Assembly (NCBI GenBank): GCA_947471745.1
Contig: CANJKZ010001039.1
Location: forward strand, 1-64,000
Direction of reading: 5' to 3'
DNA length: 64,000 nucleotides
From: Closterium sp. Naga37s-1
Lineage: Eukaryota > Streptophyta > Zygnematophyceae > Desmidiales > Closteriaceae
The notes beneath the pieces are model-generated. The model was not told where the DNA came from and made no database searches. It worked only from the letters and a program-made list of their open reading frames with translations. Within the stretch, counting starts at the first letter, position 1, and each line of letters begins with the position of its first letter. Below, piece by piece: positions 44,001 through 64,000 of this stretch. The position numbers were made by a program, and so were the translations under genes.

Positions 44001-45765
44001 GACCGAGTAAAATGTCGGTTCCGTCAAGGGTTGTCGCGAGCATTTCTTGGCTAAACGTGAAATTACCCCCGCATCAAATCCGAACCCGGTCTACGCGTTC
44101 TCGTATCGCTAGTGGCGTGCCGTCAACCAGTCTTGCATCGATCTCAGGTAAGCATCTGTCCAGTGGCAATTTCAGTTTCCGTGCTGTGGTAGTGTTAATG
44201 AGGCTGTGGCTGGCTCCCCCTTCTACGAAGATTTTAACTAAGTCTGTCCCCATTTTCCCACTAAGCAGTATGGGGCTGTCTACCGTAGTACCCTCCTTAT
44301 TCAGCCGGGTGTGGTCGATTGCGTGAACCGGCACAATCACTCGGTGAGGGTCGGTTGGGTCGGGCGAGCGGCGTGACCTGTCAGTAGAGGGCCCGGCTGC
44401 TACTGACTCCCAGCGTTTCCCTGCTGCTTGGTCTGTTTCTGCTGCTCAGCTTCCCCCTTTCCCTTAGCGTTTTCCGGGCATTCACTCTTACGGTGTCCCG
44501 GCTGATTGCACGCGAAGCAGCGCCCTTTGAACGGTGCGGCAGCGGCATTCGCGGCGACGGCACGTATCGTAGCGCCCTCGTTCGTCCCATGAGACTGATG
44601 TCCCTAGTTACTGCTTCTGTAGGACCCCGGTCTCGGTCGGCGGAAGAAATCGAGTTTCTCTGCCATAGCGAGAATTTCTTGAAAATCGGTGACGCCGCGA
44701 AGCTGGATTTCCTGAGCGATGCCGTGCTTCAGGCCGCCGATGTAGCGGTCGATGCGCTCGCCCTCGTGCATATAACCCACTTGCTCGCATAGCGCCAAAA
44801 ATCCGCTGGTGTAGTCCTGGACGGAACCGAGTTGGCGCCAAGTGCGGAGCTTCTGTCGCGCCGCGATCGAAGCCGCAATTGGCTCAAATCGAGGGCGCAG
44901 ACCTGCGCACCACGCGTCCCACGTGCGATATTGGGGCACCTCCACGAAATACGACGGCGCCCAGGGTCCGGTTTGTCCTTCCCGTGTTGGTAGAGTCGCG
45001 TAGTCATTCGGCTTCATGACGATGACGCGCCACCAGTCCATGGCGGGTCCTCGCAGCAGCGACACGGCGTAGCGGATTTTTGCCGTATCCTCCGAGACGT
45101 AGTTGGCGTCGAAGAAGACATTCATCGTGAACAGCCGCGCCTGAACGGTAGGACCACCCCGTTGACTCATGTCAAAGCATAGCGGACGCTGCGGCTTCAG
45201 CGGCTTCAGCGGCATCGGTGACGGCAGTGCTGAATCGTTGATCAGTGCCGAAATCGTGACGCGCGGTTGGCTTTGGGTCCGACCTGTCGTCGCTTCGGGG
45301 TGTGTCGTGCCGTGGTCGTCGTCTCCGTCGTGGCGGATGACGCCATCACTGGCCGCGCTCGCGGGTTGCCCCACACTTCCGTGTTGCGACGCTTGTGGTG
45401 CGGGCTGTACCGGAGTGCCAGGTGCTTGCGACTGTGCTTGCTGTGCTCGTGCGACGTCATTTTGTAGGGACGTGCGTTCTGCCGTCAGCGCCGCGATTTC
45501 TTCAGAGCTTTCGCGAAGTTGCTGCAGCAGTTCGTTCAGACGCTCATGCGTGAGGGTGGTGACGTCGATGTGCTTGGCCATTGCGAAGGGCGTCGGCTTG
45601 GCTTAGTCTAGGCACAGTCGTGGCTACACGTGTTTACGAGAGAACGCGAAGACAGCGGCTCCTAGGGGCTAAGGTGCGTGAGTCCCTTCGAGTGAAAAAT
45701 CAAAAGTTGATTTCCTGGGGTGCGGAGATGCGCGGTCCGAAAAGAAAGAGGCTCTGAATACCAAG
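41044..45765 (-). pseudogene. gypsy internal coding remnants
   Basis: From right to left: gag (about 44604-45581), zinc knuckle (near 44480-44530), protease (about 44000-44340), reverse transcriptase (about 43111-43959), RNase H (about 42185-42916), integrase (about 41418-42100) and its C-terminal extension, ending at the copia insertion. The chromodomain part lies on the far side of that insertion at about 33660-33811. The parts are in several frames, so the element is broken. Confidence 0.88.
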
Positions 45766-46092
45766 TGTTACGGGTGCAATGAATCGAGGTAGCGAGGATT
45801 GCACTAAGTGTCAAACGAGTACAAAATGTGAGCGAAGGGATGAGCGAACATTTATACGCGAAACATGCAAACGGTAACGCGGTGCGTGCGAGCTAGCTAG
45901 TGCTACGCTGGCAGTGAGGTTCGGGCCAGTCCCGAAGCGTAGGCCGACACGGTCGGGCCAGCAGTGCGAGGTTTGGTGAAACAGTGCGCGCGAAGTCGGC
46001 GAAGCCCCGTTAGCAGTAACGGGCGAAACAACGGCTGCTGCTGTACGCGATATTGCGGGATGCGCTAAGGAATGTCGAGAAAATTCCTTACA
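45766..46092 (-). repeat. 5' LTR of the gypsy element
   Basis: 327 bp; partner of 33297-33623; followed by target duplication TATAT. Confidence 0.92.
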
Positions 46093-46097
46093 TATAT

Positions 46098-46466
46098 CAT
46101 GAACTCCTTGTCTTCATCCTCGGTAACTCCAAATACCATTCACAAGGAATCTCTCTGTTCCACAGTCCACCAAGAACACACGATGCCCTTATCCGCGTTT
46201 TTGGTTGGATCGGTACCTTGGGCTTTGCGTCCTCTGCTGCTTGTGGGGGAGAGAAGCCAACAAACAATAAGAGGAGCTCGCAGCTCCTTGATGCTCCCTT
46301 TGCCTCGCAGGACTGCTGCAGGCTTCTGTTCTGTCCGGCAAGGTTGTAGTAACTAATTAGCTCAGGCCGTCGCGGGAGCTTCTGGTGTTCGTATCTTAAG
46401 TCGCGGGTAGCTTGTATACTTAAAAATCAGTAAGAATTTTAGTGCTGCCAATACTGTAGATACGGC
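46098..46466. promoter_or_regulatory. ABCE1 upstream region
   Basis: The 370 bp between the gypsy target duplication and the ABCE1 start codon; it must now act as the proximal promoter and 5' UTR. No separate gene is seen. Confidence 0.5.
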
Positions 46467-57425
<10,959 letters not shown>

Positions 57426-58217
57426 GTCTTGAGTCTCACTGGCAATTGCCAACTTGCCATTTATCCCTACGGGGGTACACCTGTGAGACATTACGGGGGT
57501 CCCTACAGGGATACCTTACAGGCATCCCTATAAGATTTGACACATGTGGAGGCTACACTCGTGAGAGTTACCATACCACCCTTTTGAAAGCAACGCTCAC
57601 ATGCTAGGTGTATTTAGAGGGACAAATGCATTACGGTAGGTTTTGTGCATTGCAATCGTGTAGCAGGATTCGAGCTGTTTGTTTCTCTGGCAAGTGGATG
57701 CTCTAGGACATGCATTCCCGCGGACTTTTGACCCGACCTTGAGAGTCGCCTGTGCCAATTGATTGCTGTAGACATAACAAACGAAGCACGTTATTTGTTC
57801 AGGCTGTAGTCGAGTGAAGGTGTCTGTAACTTCTTCCAGTGACAGTATTTTGCAGTTGGAGCTTGAAAGATAAAGTTGCATTCCTGGTGGACTTTCGACC
57901 TGACCCAGCACGTGGCTATTACGCTGTGTCTTGGAAAGGTGAGAAGCAGCCAGGTCTGTGGAGACAGCACCCACCCAGCACACACCTGTCTGCCTCGACA
58001 GACCTGGCTGCAGGCTCGCGTCACATCACACTGAAATTCATGTAAACCCAAAACCCTTCGCGCATTTTACCAGGCAAGTCTGATCAGAGGCGTAGGAACA
58101 CGCCCTAACAGAGAGTAATCTTTATTTTCTCTCCAGTTTTAGAGCAGTCTAAATAGTTTCCCCAGTGAGGCACACGTGCGCATTCTTTAAAACCACACAA
58201 AACAAAATTCTCCTTGA
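57426..58217. other. convergent intergenic region with a displaced ABCE1 fragment
   Basis: No gene supported. About 57906-57960 is a diverged copy of the ABCE1 exon 10 end with donor (CACGCTGTGTCTCGGAAAGG in the exon, TACGCTGTGTCTTGGAAAGG here), some 3.7 kb away from that exon. GCATTCC...GGACTTT blocks near 57710 and 57880 are also a small direct repeat. Confidence 0.65.
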
Positions 58218-61200
58218 TTACCCCAGTCTGCGTGCCAGCTCAGCAATGGCCAGGCCGTACAGCTTGGCGGGGTTGTAGCGCAGGATGACGTGGAAGTTGT
58301 GGCATGCCAGGTAAGCGACGCCAGCTGGACCGTCAGGTGCGATCTGGGGTAGGTGGGGTGGGATAGATGGACGGCAGGTGGAGGAGCAACCATGGTGCAC
58401 AGTTCAGGAGAGAAAGGAAGAAGTGGAGTGAGCAATGGGCTGTGCAAGGGAGGGAGAAAGCATGGCCCTAGACTTGAGGGACGAGGAAGCAGTCATTTTT
58501 GAAACGCGCCGATGATCAGTGCCTCAAAATCACAAGAGCTGAAAACATTCAGTGGTTAAGGAGGAGCACTCAGCAATACAGGAGCAGTGCAGCAGGGTGA
58601 ACGAAAGTATCAAATATTGGTAGGTGAGAAGGAGAAGGTTGGATGCATTGGCAAACGGAAGGGAGTGCAGCAAGAGGCATACGAGGTTGGCGATCATGTC
58701 AGGAGGCAGATTCGTGGCAGCACTTGCACTGCTTCCATCCCTTCCATCGCTTTCATCGCTTTCATTGCTTTCATTGCTTCCACTACTCGGAACGTTCCGA
58801 CCGGTGGCATTACTTCCATCAGCAATTCTGACTCCGTGCTTCTGCTGCCACTCCGCCACTGTGAGTTTCACGGCGGGCTTTAAGAGCGAAGGCGGGAAGT
58901 CGGGGGGCAGGACCACCTGAGAGGGGGAACGAGGGGGCAGGGAGATTCGCTCAATGAATAAGGGCTATTTCCAACTCCCTGCTGCCATGAGAGAACGATG
59001 AGAGGGACATAAGAGAAGCATGAGAGAAGCATGAGAGAAGCATAAGAGGGATATGAGAGAAGCATAAGAACCAGAGAGTTTGCCTCTTACCTCAACCCCC
59101 AACGGCTCCCCTCGTTTCCACCGGTTGCATCTGAGACAGTGTGCAATTGATGCTAGTGCGTGCACAGAAACACAGCAACGCAGCAACACAGGAACACACT
59201 GGCTCTTGGAAGAAACACATAAACTGCCGCTTTGCTCACCTCAACCCCCACTGGCTCCCCTCGTTTCCACCGGTTGCACTTGAGGTAGTTTGCCATTGAT
59301 GCGAGCACGTCGGGAATGGAAGTCCAAATATCTGCTTCGAAAGGGGCGAGATGAGAATGGGAGTTGAGAGGCAAAATGAGAGAGGAAGACGAGAGGACAG
59401 AGCTGAAGAAATCAAACATCAGATGTCTGCAACGAAAGGGAGGCGATCAGCAGGAAAGACGAGAGAGGGGCAAGAGGCGGATATGAGATAGATGACAGGG
59501 CAACATGATGTGACTGCCACAGGGCGACTCAAGATGATGAGCTGATTGCCTATGGATGCAAGGCCTCACCTCTCCACCCATCTCCATCGTAATCCACCTC
59601 ATAGCCACTGCATACGACCCCAACAACCGCAGTTCCCTCTGCCCTCGCGTCGCGACTACACCGTAGCTCTGGTATAAGTAAGCGCCACACTCAGAACCTG
59701 CTCACCTCTCCGCCCGTCTCCATTGTAGTCAACAGCATACGCCTTAAAAGATGATGGCATGAACTGGCACTGCCCCATCGCCCCTGCATACGACCCCAGC
59801 AACTGCGCCCTCCCCATTGCACGTAATTATTACATATTACATGTGAGCTCTACTCTCAAGCTCCCACCTCACCTCTCCGCCCGTCTCCATCGTAATCCAC
59901 CGCATAAGCCTTGAAAGACGAAGGCATGAACTGGCACTGCCCCATGGCCCCTGCATACGACCCCAGCAACTCTACTCTCAATTCCCCCACCTCACCTCTT
60001 CTCCCATCTCCATCATAGTCAACAGCATAGGCCTTGAAGGACGACGGCATGAACTGGCACTGCCCCATGGCCCCTGCATACGACCCTAGCAGCCGCACCC
60101 TCCTCTCTCCCACTGCGCTTGCAGCTGTATCAGCAGCAGCAGCAGCAGGAAGGCTCTGGATTGCTACGGGAGGCCCGTGGTTGTTCTCAAGGATAGACAG
60201 CGCTTCCATTAGCTCTTCCCGGAAGAATGCGGCGCGGCGAGGCTGCAGACAGAAAAAGGAAGGGAGGAGAAAAGGATCGCGCTGGTGGGAGTGTGCTGCT
60301 CTGAGAGGCCCGTGGTTGTTCTCAAGGATAGAGAGCGCTTCCATTAGCTCTTCCCGGAAGAATGCAGCACGGCGAGGCTGGATGAAGGAAAGGGAAGGGA
60401 GAAGAGAAAGGTGTGTGCCTGATGGGGGTGGAGCGGGTCGATTGTGTCAAACATCATGTAAAATATCAGGTGAAAAATCAGGTGAAAATAGGAAAAACAT
60501 ATTGAGTACAATATTGAGTAAAATATTGGGTAAAGCGCACTAAAGCACCACACCACAACACACTACCCCATACAACCTTACATGTCACCTGCTTCGTACG
60601 ATACATAAGGGTGAGCAGAGCCTGGATGGCATCCACTTGCACTGGGGCACACTGAACTGAACCACCACACCGCACCGCACCGCACCGCACCACACCACAC
60701 CCACACCACACTACACCACCTCTCACCTGCTTCGTACGATATGCGAGGGTGAGCAGAGCTTGAACGGCATCCCACTTGCCCATGTTCTTCCCATAGCTGC
60801 CACGTCAGCAGTCACACAACACAGGTCAGCAACAAACCTGAGTCGCTTTGAAGGACTCTTGAAAGCACAACTATCGAGTTGAGTGCACTACATGTCCGTG
60901 CATTACATGTTTCTCAAGTACATATGAACCCTCATACCACTCCCCGTCTCTCATGCACCACCATGGCCCATGGCATGTTCTTGCATCCCATGTTGTCACA
61001 TGCATACATGCCATCAACACATGCATCCTCGTTACAACATCCTTGCTATAACACACATCCCCGTTATAACGCCCATACCTCGTTACAATACCTGCTCTCT
61101 ATGCCCCACAGCGCAGTCATCACATTGGCCGGCACGCCGTAGATCTCCTCAATCTCCGCCAGAAGCTTCCGGTGAGCTTCCATCACCTGCCTGCCTTCCA

Positions 61201-62117
61201 GCACCCGTGCATCACTCACCATCCTGTGTTGTGCACCCACGATTGAACCAACCCATTCAAGAATAGGGGATGAACAGAATATATACTAATGCCCACAAAC
61301 CTACACGTGACGACCTCGTTTGTGCACCCATCAAGTATGACAAGCATGGGGGAGGGATGGATACATGCGCGTAGTGATACCTTCTTGTTGGGTACTTCCC
61401 ACTTGTTGGTTACCTTCTCCTTCCCTCTCTTTTTCCCCAGTCCTCACCTGGCCACATACTGTCGTGCAGTGAGCACCACCTCCGCGGCGCCAGTCACTCT
61501 AGACACCACAGCAGGCAGCGGCTGCAGCCCTTCCAACGCCCCGTGTTACCTGCAATGCATATATTACTCACCATCCCTTGCTCTTTACACTCACCTGGCC
61601 ACATACTGCCGTGCAGTCAAGACCACCTCTGCTGCACCAGTCACCTAGCCACCACAGCAGGCAGCGGCTGCAGCCATTCCAATGCCTCCCTCACCTCACC
61701 ATCTTCCCACACTGATTATTCAATCAACCTTCCCGAGACCTTCACCTGTCCACATACTGTCGTGCAGTCAGCACAACCTCCGCGGCACCAGTCACCTTGG
61801 ACACCACAGCAGGCAGCGGCTGCAGCCCCTTCCAAAGCCTCCCTCACTGTCTCCTCCGATATGCCCGCGCTACTGCCTCAATCCCACACCCCCTGCAGCC
61901 ATATCTCATACTCTAGCGCCTCCCTTTCCCTCTCCCTCTTCCTCTCTCGTTCCCTCTCCTTTTCCTTCTCCCTTTCTTTCTCCCGCTTCCTTTTTTCCTC
62001 CCTTACCCTCCTTGCCTCGTCCCTCTCCTGTCTTCTGGATTTACTCGTACTGACTCCCTCTTGACTACCCCCGTTGACTTGATTGACTTCCATGACTGGT
62101 CCTGCTTCTCCACTCAC
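58218..62117 (-). CDS. GH103 (MltB-type) lytic transglycosylase
   Basis: Exons read by phase: one ending at 61750 with an upstream part to about 62117, then 61190-61092, 60796-60727, 60242-59996, 59331-59240, 58916-58683 and 58343-58218. The catalytic region is clear: EIYGVPANVMTALWGIESSY with the family's catalytic Glu in GIES, WDAVQALLTLAYRTKQ, RRAAFFREELMEALSILE, GSYAGAMGQCQFMPSSF, AVDYDGDGRRDIWTSIPDVL, ANYLKCNRWKRGEPVGVEV, and the C-terminal NFHVILRYN. Such enzymes cut peptidoglycan between MurNAc and GlcNAc. In a plant-lineage nucleus the likely site is the plastid envelope, where peptidoglycan persists in several streptophytes; this is inference. From 61190 to the stop the frame is intact. 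The exon before it shows frame discrepancies between EIWLQGVWD, ISEETVREAL and LQPLPAVVSKVTGAAEVVL. The N terminus is uncertain. Confidence 0.82.
59093..59160 (-). repeat. 3' copy of transglycosylase exon (KCNRWKRGEP)
   Basis: Repeats LRCNRWKRGEPLGVEV and a GTAAGA donor, after the intact exon 59331-59240. Confidence 0.85.
59566..59990 (-). repeat. three 3' copies of the GAMGQCQFMPSSF exon
   Basis: Copies near 59566-59640 (decayed), 59704-59815 and 59872-59990 repeat LLGSYAGAMGQCQFMPSSFK and the DGRRGE end with donor; the intact exon is 60242-59996. Confidence 0.9.
60290..60380 (-). repeat. 5' copy of the REELMEALSILE exon
   Basis: Repeats QPRRAAFFREELMEALSILE with acceptor, upstream of the intact exon. 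Confidence 0.9.
60580..60640 (-). repeat. 3' copy of the ALLTLAYRTKQ exon
   Basis: Repeats DAIQALLTLMYRTKQ and donor, after the intact exon 60796-60727. A CCGCACCGCAC microsatellite lies between them. Confidence 0.88.
61445..61690 (-). repeat. two 3' copies of the AAEVVLTARQYV exon
   Basis: Copies near 61445-61535 and 61597-61685 repeat LQPLPAVVSRVTGAAEVVLT and donor; the fuller exon ends at 61750. The 61445 copy has the frame that the fuller exon lacks at the GAAGGG(G)CTG point. Confidence 0.85.
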
Positions 62118-64000
62118 CGCTCCAACGCTCTCCTTGCCTCCCTCCCATGCCCCTGTGCCGGCTCATTCTCTCCTTATCACTATGGCTATTACTGCTGCTA
62201 CTATCGATCACCCAGCTCGCCCCTCCTCTTCTCCTCTCTTCCCACTCTTCTCCCTCCACCACCGCTGCTCGGCATGCTCCTGCTGCTGCAGTCTGGTCGT
62301 TCCCCGTCCCCAAGCAACCAGCTGCACATGCTTCACTGCGTCACCACCCACCACACAGTCATGCTGGTACTCTTGCTGCTGATGATGCACCTCCTGCTGC
62401 TGTCCGGTCATCCCCTGTCTCCAAGCAACCAGCTGCACATGCTTCACTGCATCACCACCAACCACCGCACAGTCTCTCAACATTTCACACGGCACAACCC
62501 TTGGGCCATCCATCGCTGCACTGCATAGCACCTCTTCTTGTCTAAAATCCACCGCTCCTAACCTCGCTGCACCCTTTTCACCTTTCCACTCCACTCTTCT
62601 TGCCCCTACAAGCGGCTTTTCTCCAACTCAAAGCTCACCGCCTGCTGTTCTCCTCGCCTCAGCCTCCATTCCCTCCCTTCCCACCCTTCCCTCCCCTCCC
62701 CCTCCCCCTCCCAGCCACAGCAGCAGCCACTAGAAGGCCAGCCAGCAGCAGCAGCAGCAGCAGCACAGTGATTCCAGCAGCCAACCACCGGGCAGCATGG
62801 TCATCACCCCCCTGCTAGCTGTTTCCCCACTGTCTCTTTGAGAGCAGTGGCACATGCTGCTAGTATCGACGCCCACCACCTGCTGCAGCTGCTGCACCCC
62901 TGATCGTTTCTTCTCGCACCCCTCCTCTTCCCTCACCCCTTCGGCTTTTCTGTTTTCCCCCCTCCTCCTCCTCTTCCATCCTTGGTCTCTTTACCTCCTG
63001 GGAGTGTCCGGTAGGGTCAGGTGGGTCCTCCATTGTAGCACCTCTGCCTTCAGTCACACCACCAGCCTTGGCAACAAGCCTCCCCTCGCTATAATCCCCA
63101 TCCTTCTCCCCAGCAGCACCACTCTCTACCCCATTACAACCACTTGCTATACAATCATCCCCACAACACAGGAACATCACCACTGGCAGCCACTTCTGCA
63201 GTGGCATACCCATCACATCCCACCACCACCACAGTAGCAGCGGCGCCACCATCAGCAGCGTACCTTCTCCTAGCAATCTGACGAGCAAAGGCAGCACTGC
63301 CGCCAACAGAAACCCACCACCAACCCCCCACGAGCAGCAGCAGCAGCCGCCGCAGCAGCAAGCGGCAGCGGCAGTGGTTGCTAACGAGAGACACTGACAG
63401 TAGCAGTGGCCGCTTTTTCTTAAAGCCCGGATTCTTTCGGGAGTGGCAGCAGCAGCAGCAGCGCCTGCAAGTGTTTCAGCTCTCTGCCTCAATGCCTCCT
63501 TCAGCAGTGCTTGGGACTGCTGTTTCAACGCCTGTGCGTGCTGCTTGAGTGTCTGCCCTTGTTCTTTTGATGTTAGCGAGGTTCGAATCCGCACTCTAAC
63601 CCGCTTCTGACGTCTTTTCTCTGAACCTGAACTTGCTCCAACCCCTGCCGAAGCTACACCTGCCGAAGCTACACCTACAGAGACTCTTTGGCCTAATTCT
63701 TCCCCGTCCTGTAGTAACCCATCTCCAGCTGTAGTCGCTGCACTGGACTGGTCAACCAAGCGTTGACTCAGTCTTCTCCTCCACCCACCAGCCTGATCCC
63801 TCAGCCTGCCTTTCACGTGTTGACCAGTGCGTTGACCCAAGTCAAAGACAGAATCCGGCAGTTGACTCAAGTTGATATCAGAAAACGGCAGTTGACCCGA
63901 ATTCTGCCCAGCCTTGTGAATTGCCATGTCTGCCAGCCTGCCTTTGACCCGTTGACCAGTGCGTTGACCCAAGTCAAAGACAGCATCCGGCAGCTGGCTC
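61878..64000 (-). CDS. probable N-terminal low-complexity part of the transglycosylase gene, running off the window
   Basis: Minus-strand open frames, mainly 62860-63972 (370 aa, no stop before the edge) and 61878-62117. The first has charged and Gln/Ala-rich segments, one probable membrane segment (FLLAAVLPLLVRLLGEGTLL) and a repeated SVFDLGQRTGQ(H/R)VKGRL block. The second is rich in REKEREKE and leads directly into YEIWLQGVW. Between them (62118-62860) no single frame is convincing. Position and strand suggest one gene with the GH103 domain, with a membrane anchor or transit region, but a separate gene is possible. Confidence 0.4.
62737..62766. repeat. CAG microsatellite
   Basis: About nine CAG units in a row, next to Pro/Ser/Ala-rich sequence; further short CAG runs occur at 63340 and 63446. 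Confidence 0.85.
63765..63990 (-). repeat. direct repeat of a 60-bp block at the right edge
   Basis: GTTGACCAGTGCGTTGACCC followed by AAGTCAAAGACAG(A/C)ATCCGG occurs near 63820-63865 and again near 63945-63995. It continues the pattern of local duplication to the edge of the window. Confidence 0.85.

Larger units (their letters stand above)
33297..46092 (-). mobile_element. Ty3/gypsy chromovirus-type LTR retrotransposon, broken, carrying a nested copia element
   Basis: Two LTRs of 327 bp (33297-33623 and 45766-46092), starting TGTTA and ending TTACA, are flanked by the 5-bp target duplication TATAT (33292-33296, 46093-46097). The element reads on the minus strand. Next to the 5' LTR is a primer-binding site like the initiator-Met tRNA (TTGGTATTCAGAGC, near 45750-45764). 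Next to the 3' LTR is a run of 29 G as polypurine tract. Parts in order: gag, zinc knuckle, protease, reverse transcriptase, RNase H, integrase, chromodomain. The LTRs differ at roughly 14 sites, about 4%, so it is moderately old. It is broken, with several interruptions, and its chromodomain region is divided by the copia insertion. It sits between two host promoters. Confidence 0.93.

Noticed and set aside
58218-62117. Bacterial contamination as source of the transglycosylase
   Set aside because: The domain is split by GT-AG introns in consistent phase and shows the same partial exon copies as the neighbouring plant genes.

Overview
The window is nuclear DNA of a green plant-lineage eukaryote. 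Most genes have short GT-AG introns and the closest recognisable relatives are land-plant proteins: ABCE1/RLI, a thioredoxin-glutaredoxin fusion of the GRXS17/PICOT type, a SET/Rubisco-LSMT-like protein of the Arabidopsis AT5G14260 type, and an NT-C2 coiled-coil 'myosin heavy chain-related' protein. There is also a plant-like tRNA-Gly(UCC). The high GC, serine/proline/glycine-rich low-complexity coding, a copia element and a chromodomain gypsy element, and a nuclear intron-bearing GH103 lytic transglycosylase suggest a streptophyte alga, perhaps a zygnematophyte such as Closterium. That placement is inference.

Layout: LRR gene (+, 320-2257); SET/LSMT-like gene (-, 14195-2826); TRX-GRX-GRX gene (+, 15500-20286); tRNA-Gly (-, 20647-20718); NT-C2 coiled-coil gene (-, 32176-21103); a nested pair of LTR retrotransposons (33297-46092) in the divergent promoter region; ABCE1 (+, 46467-57425); GH103 lytic transglycosylase (-, from beyond the right edge to 58218). 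The neighbours do not form one pathway. They are housekeeping or organellar genes: ribosome recycling, Fe-S/redox, protein lysine methylation, probable plastid peptidoglycan remodelling.

The most striking property is structural. In nearly every gene each exon is accompanied by several diverged partial copies. Copies of the exon start, carrying the 3' splice site, lie upstream of the intact exon. Copies of the exon end, carrying the 5' splice site, lie downstream. In several introns the exon-end/donor segment has grown into a minisatellite: about 31 x 37 bp after SET exon 5, about 39 x 32 bp after ABCE1 exon 7, 5 x 110 bp after SET exon 7, and a 12-bp array after SET exon 8. A short hairpin of the form TTTTGAG-N4-CTCAAAA occurs more than a dozen times, always outside coding exons, and usually sits exactly between two direct copies. 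Together these look like a local duplication process that creates splice-site-bearing repeats and possibly introns.

Several otherwise conserved host genes carry one single-base frame discrepancy, usually in or next to a base run. This may mean consensus errors or real decay. Exon boundaries were read by eye from splice motifs, reading-frame phase and remembered family sequences; no alignment or database search was run.
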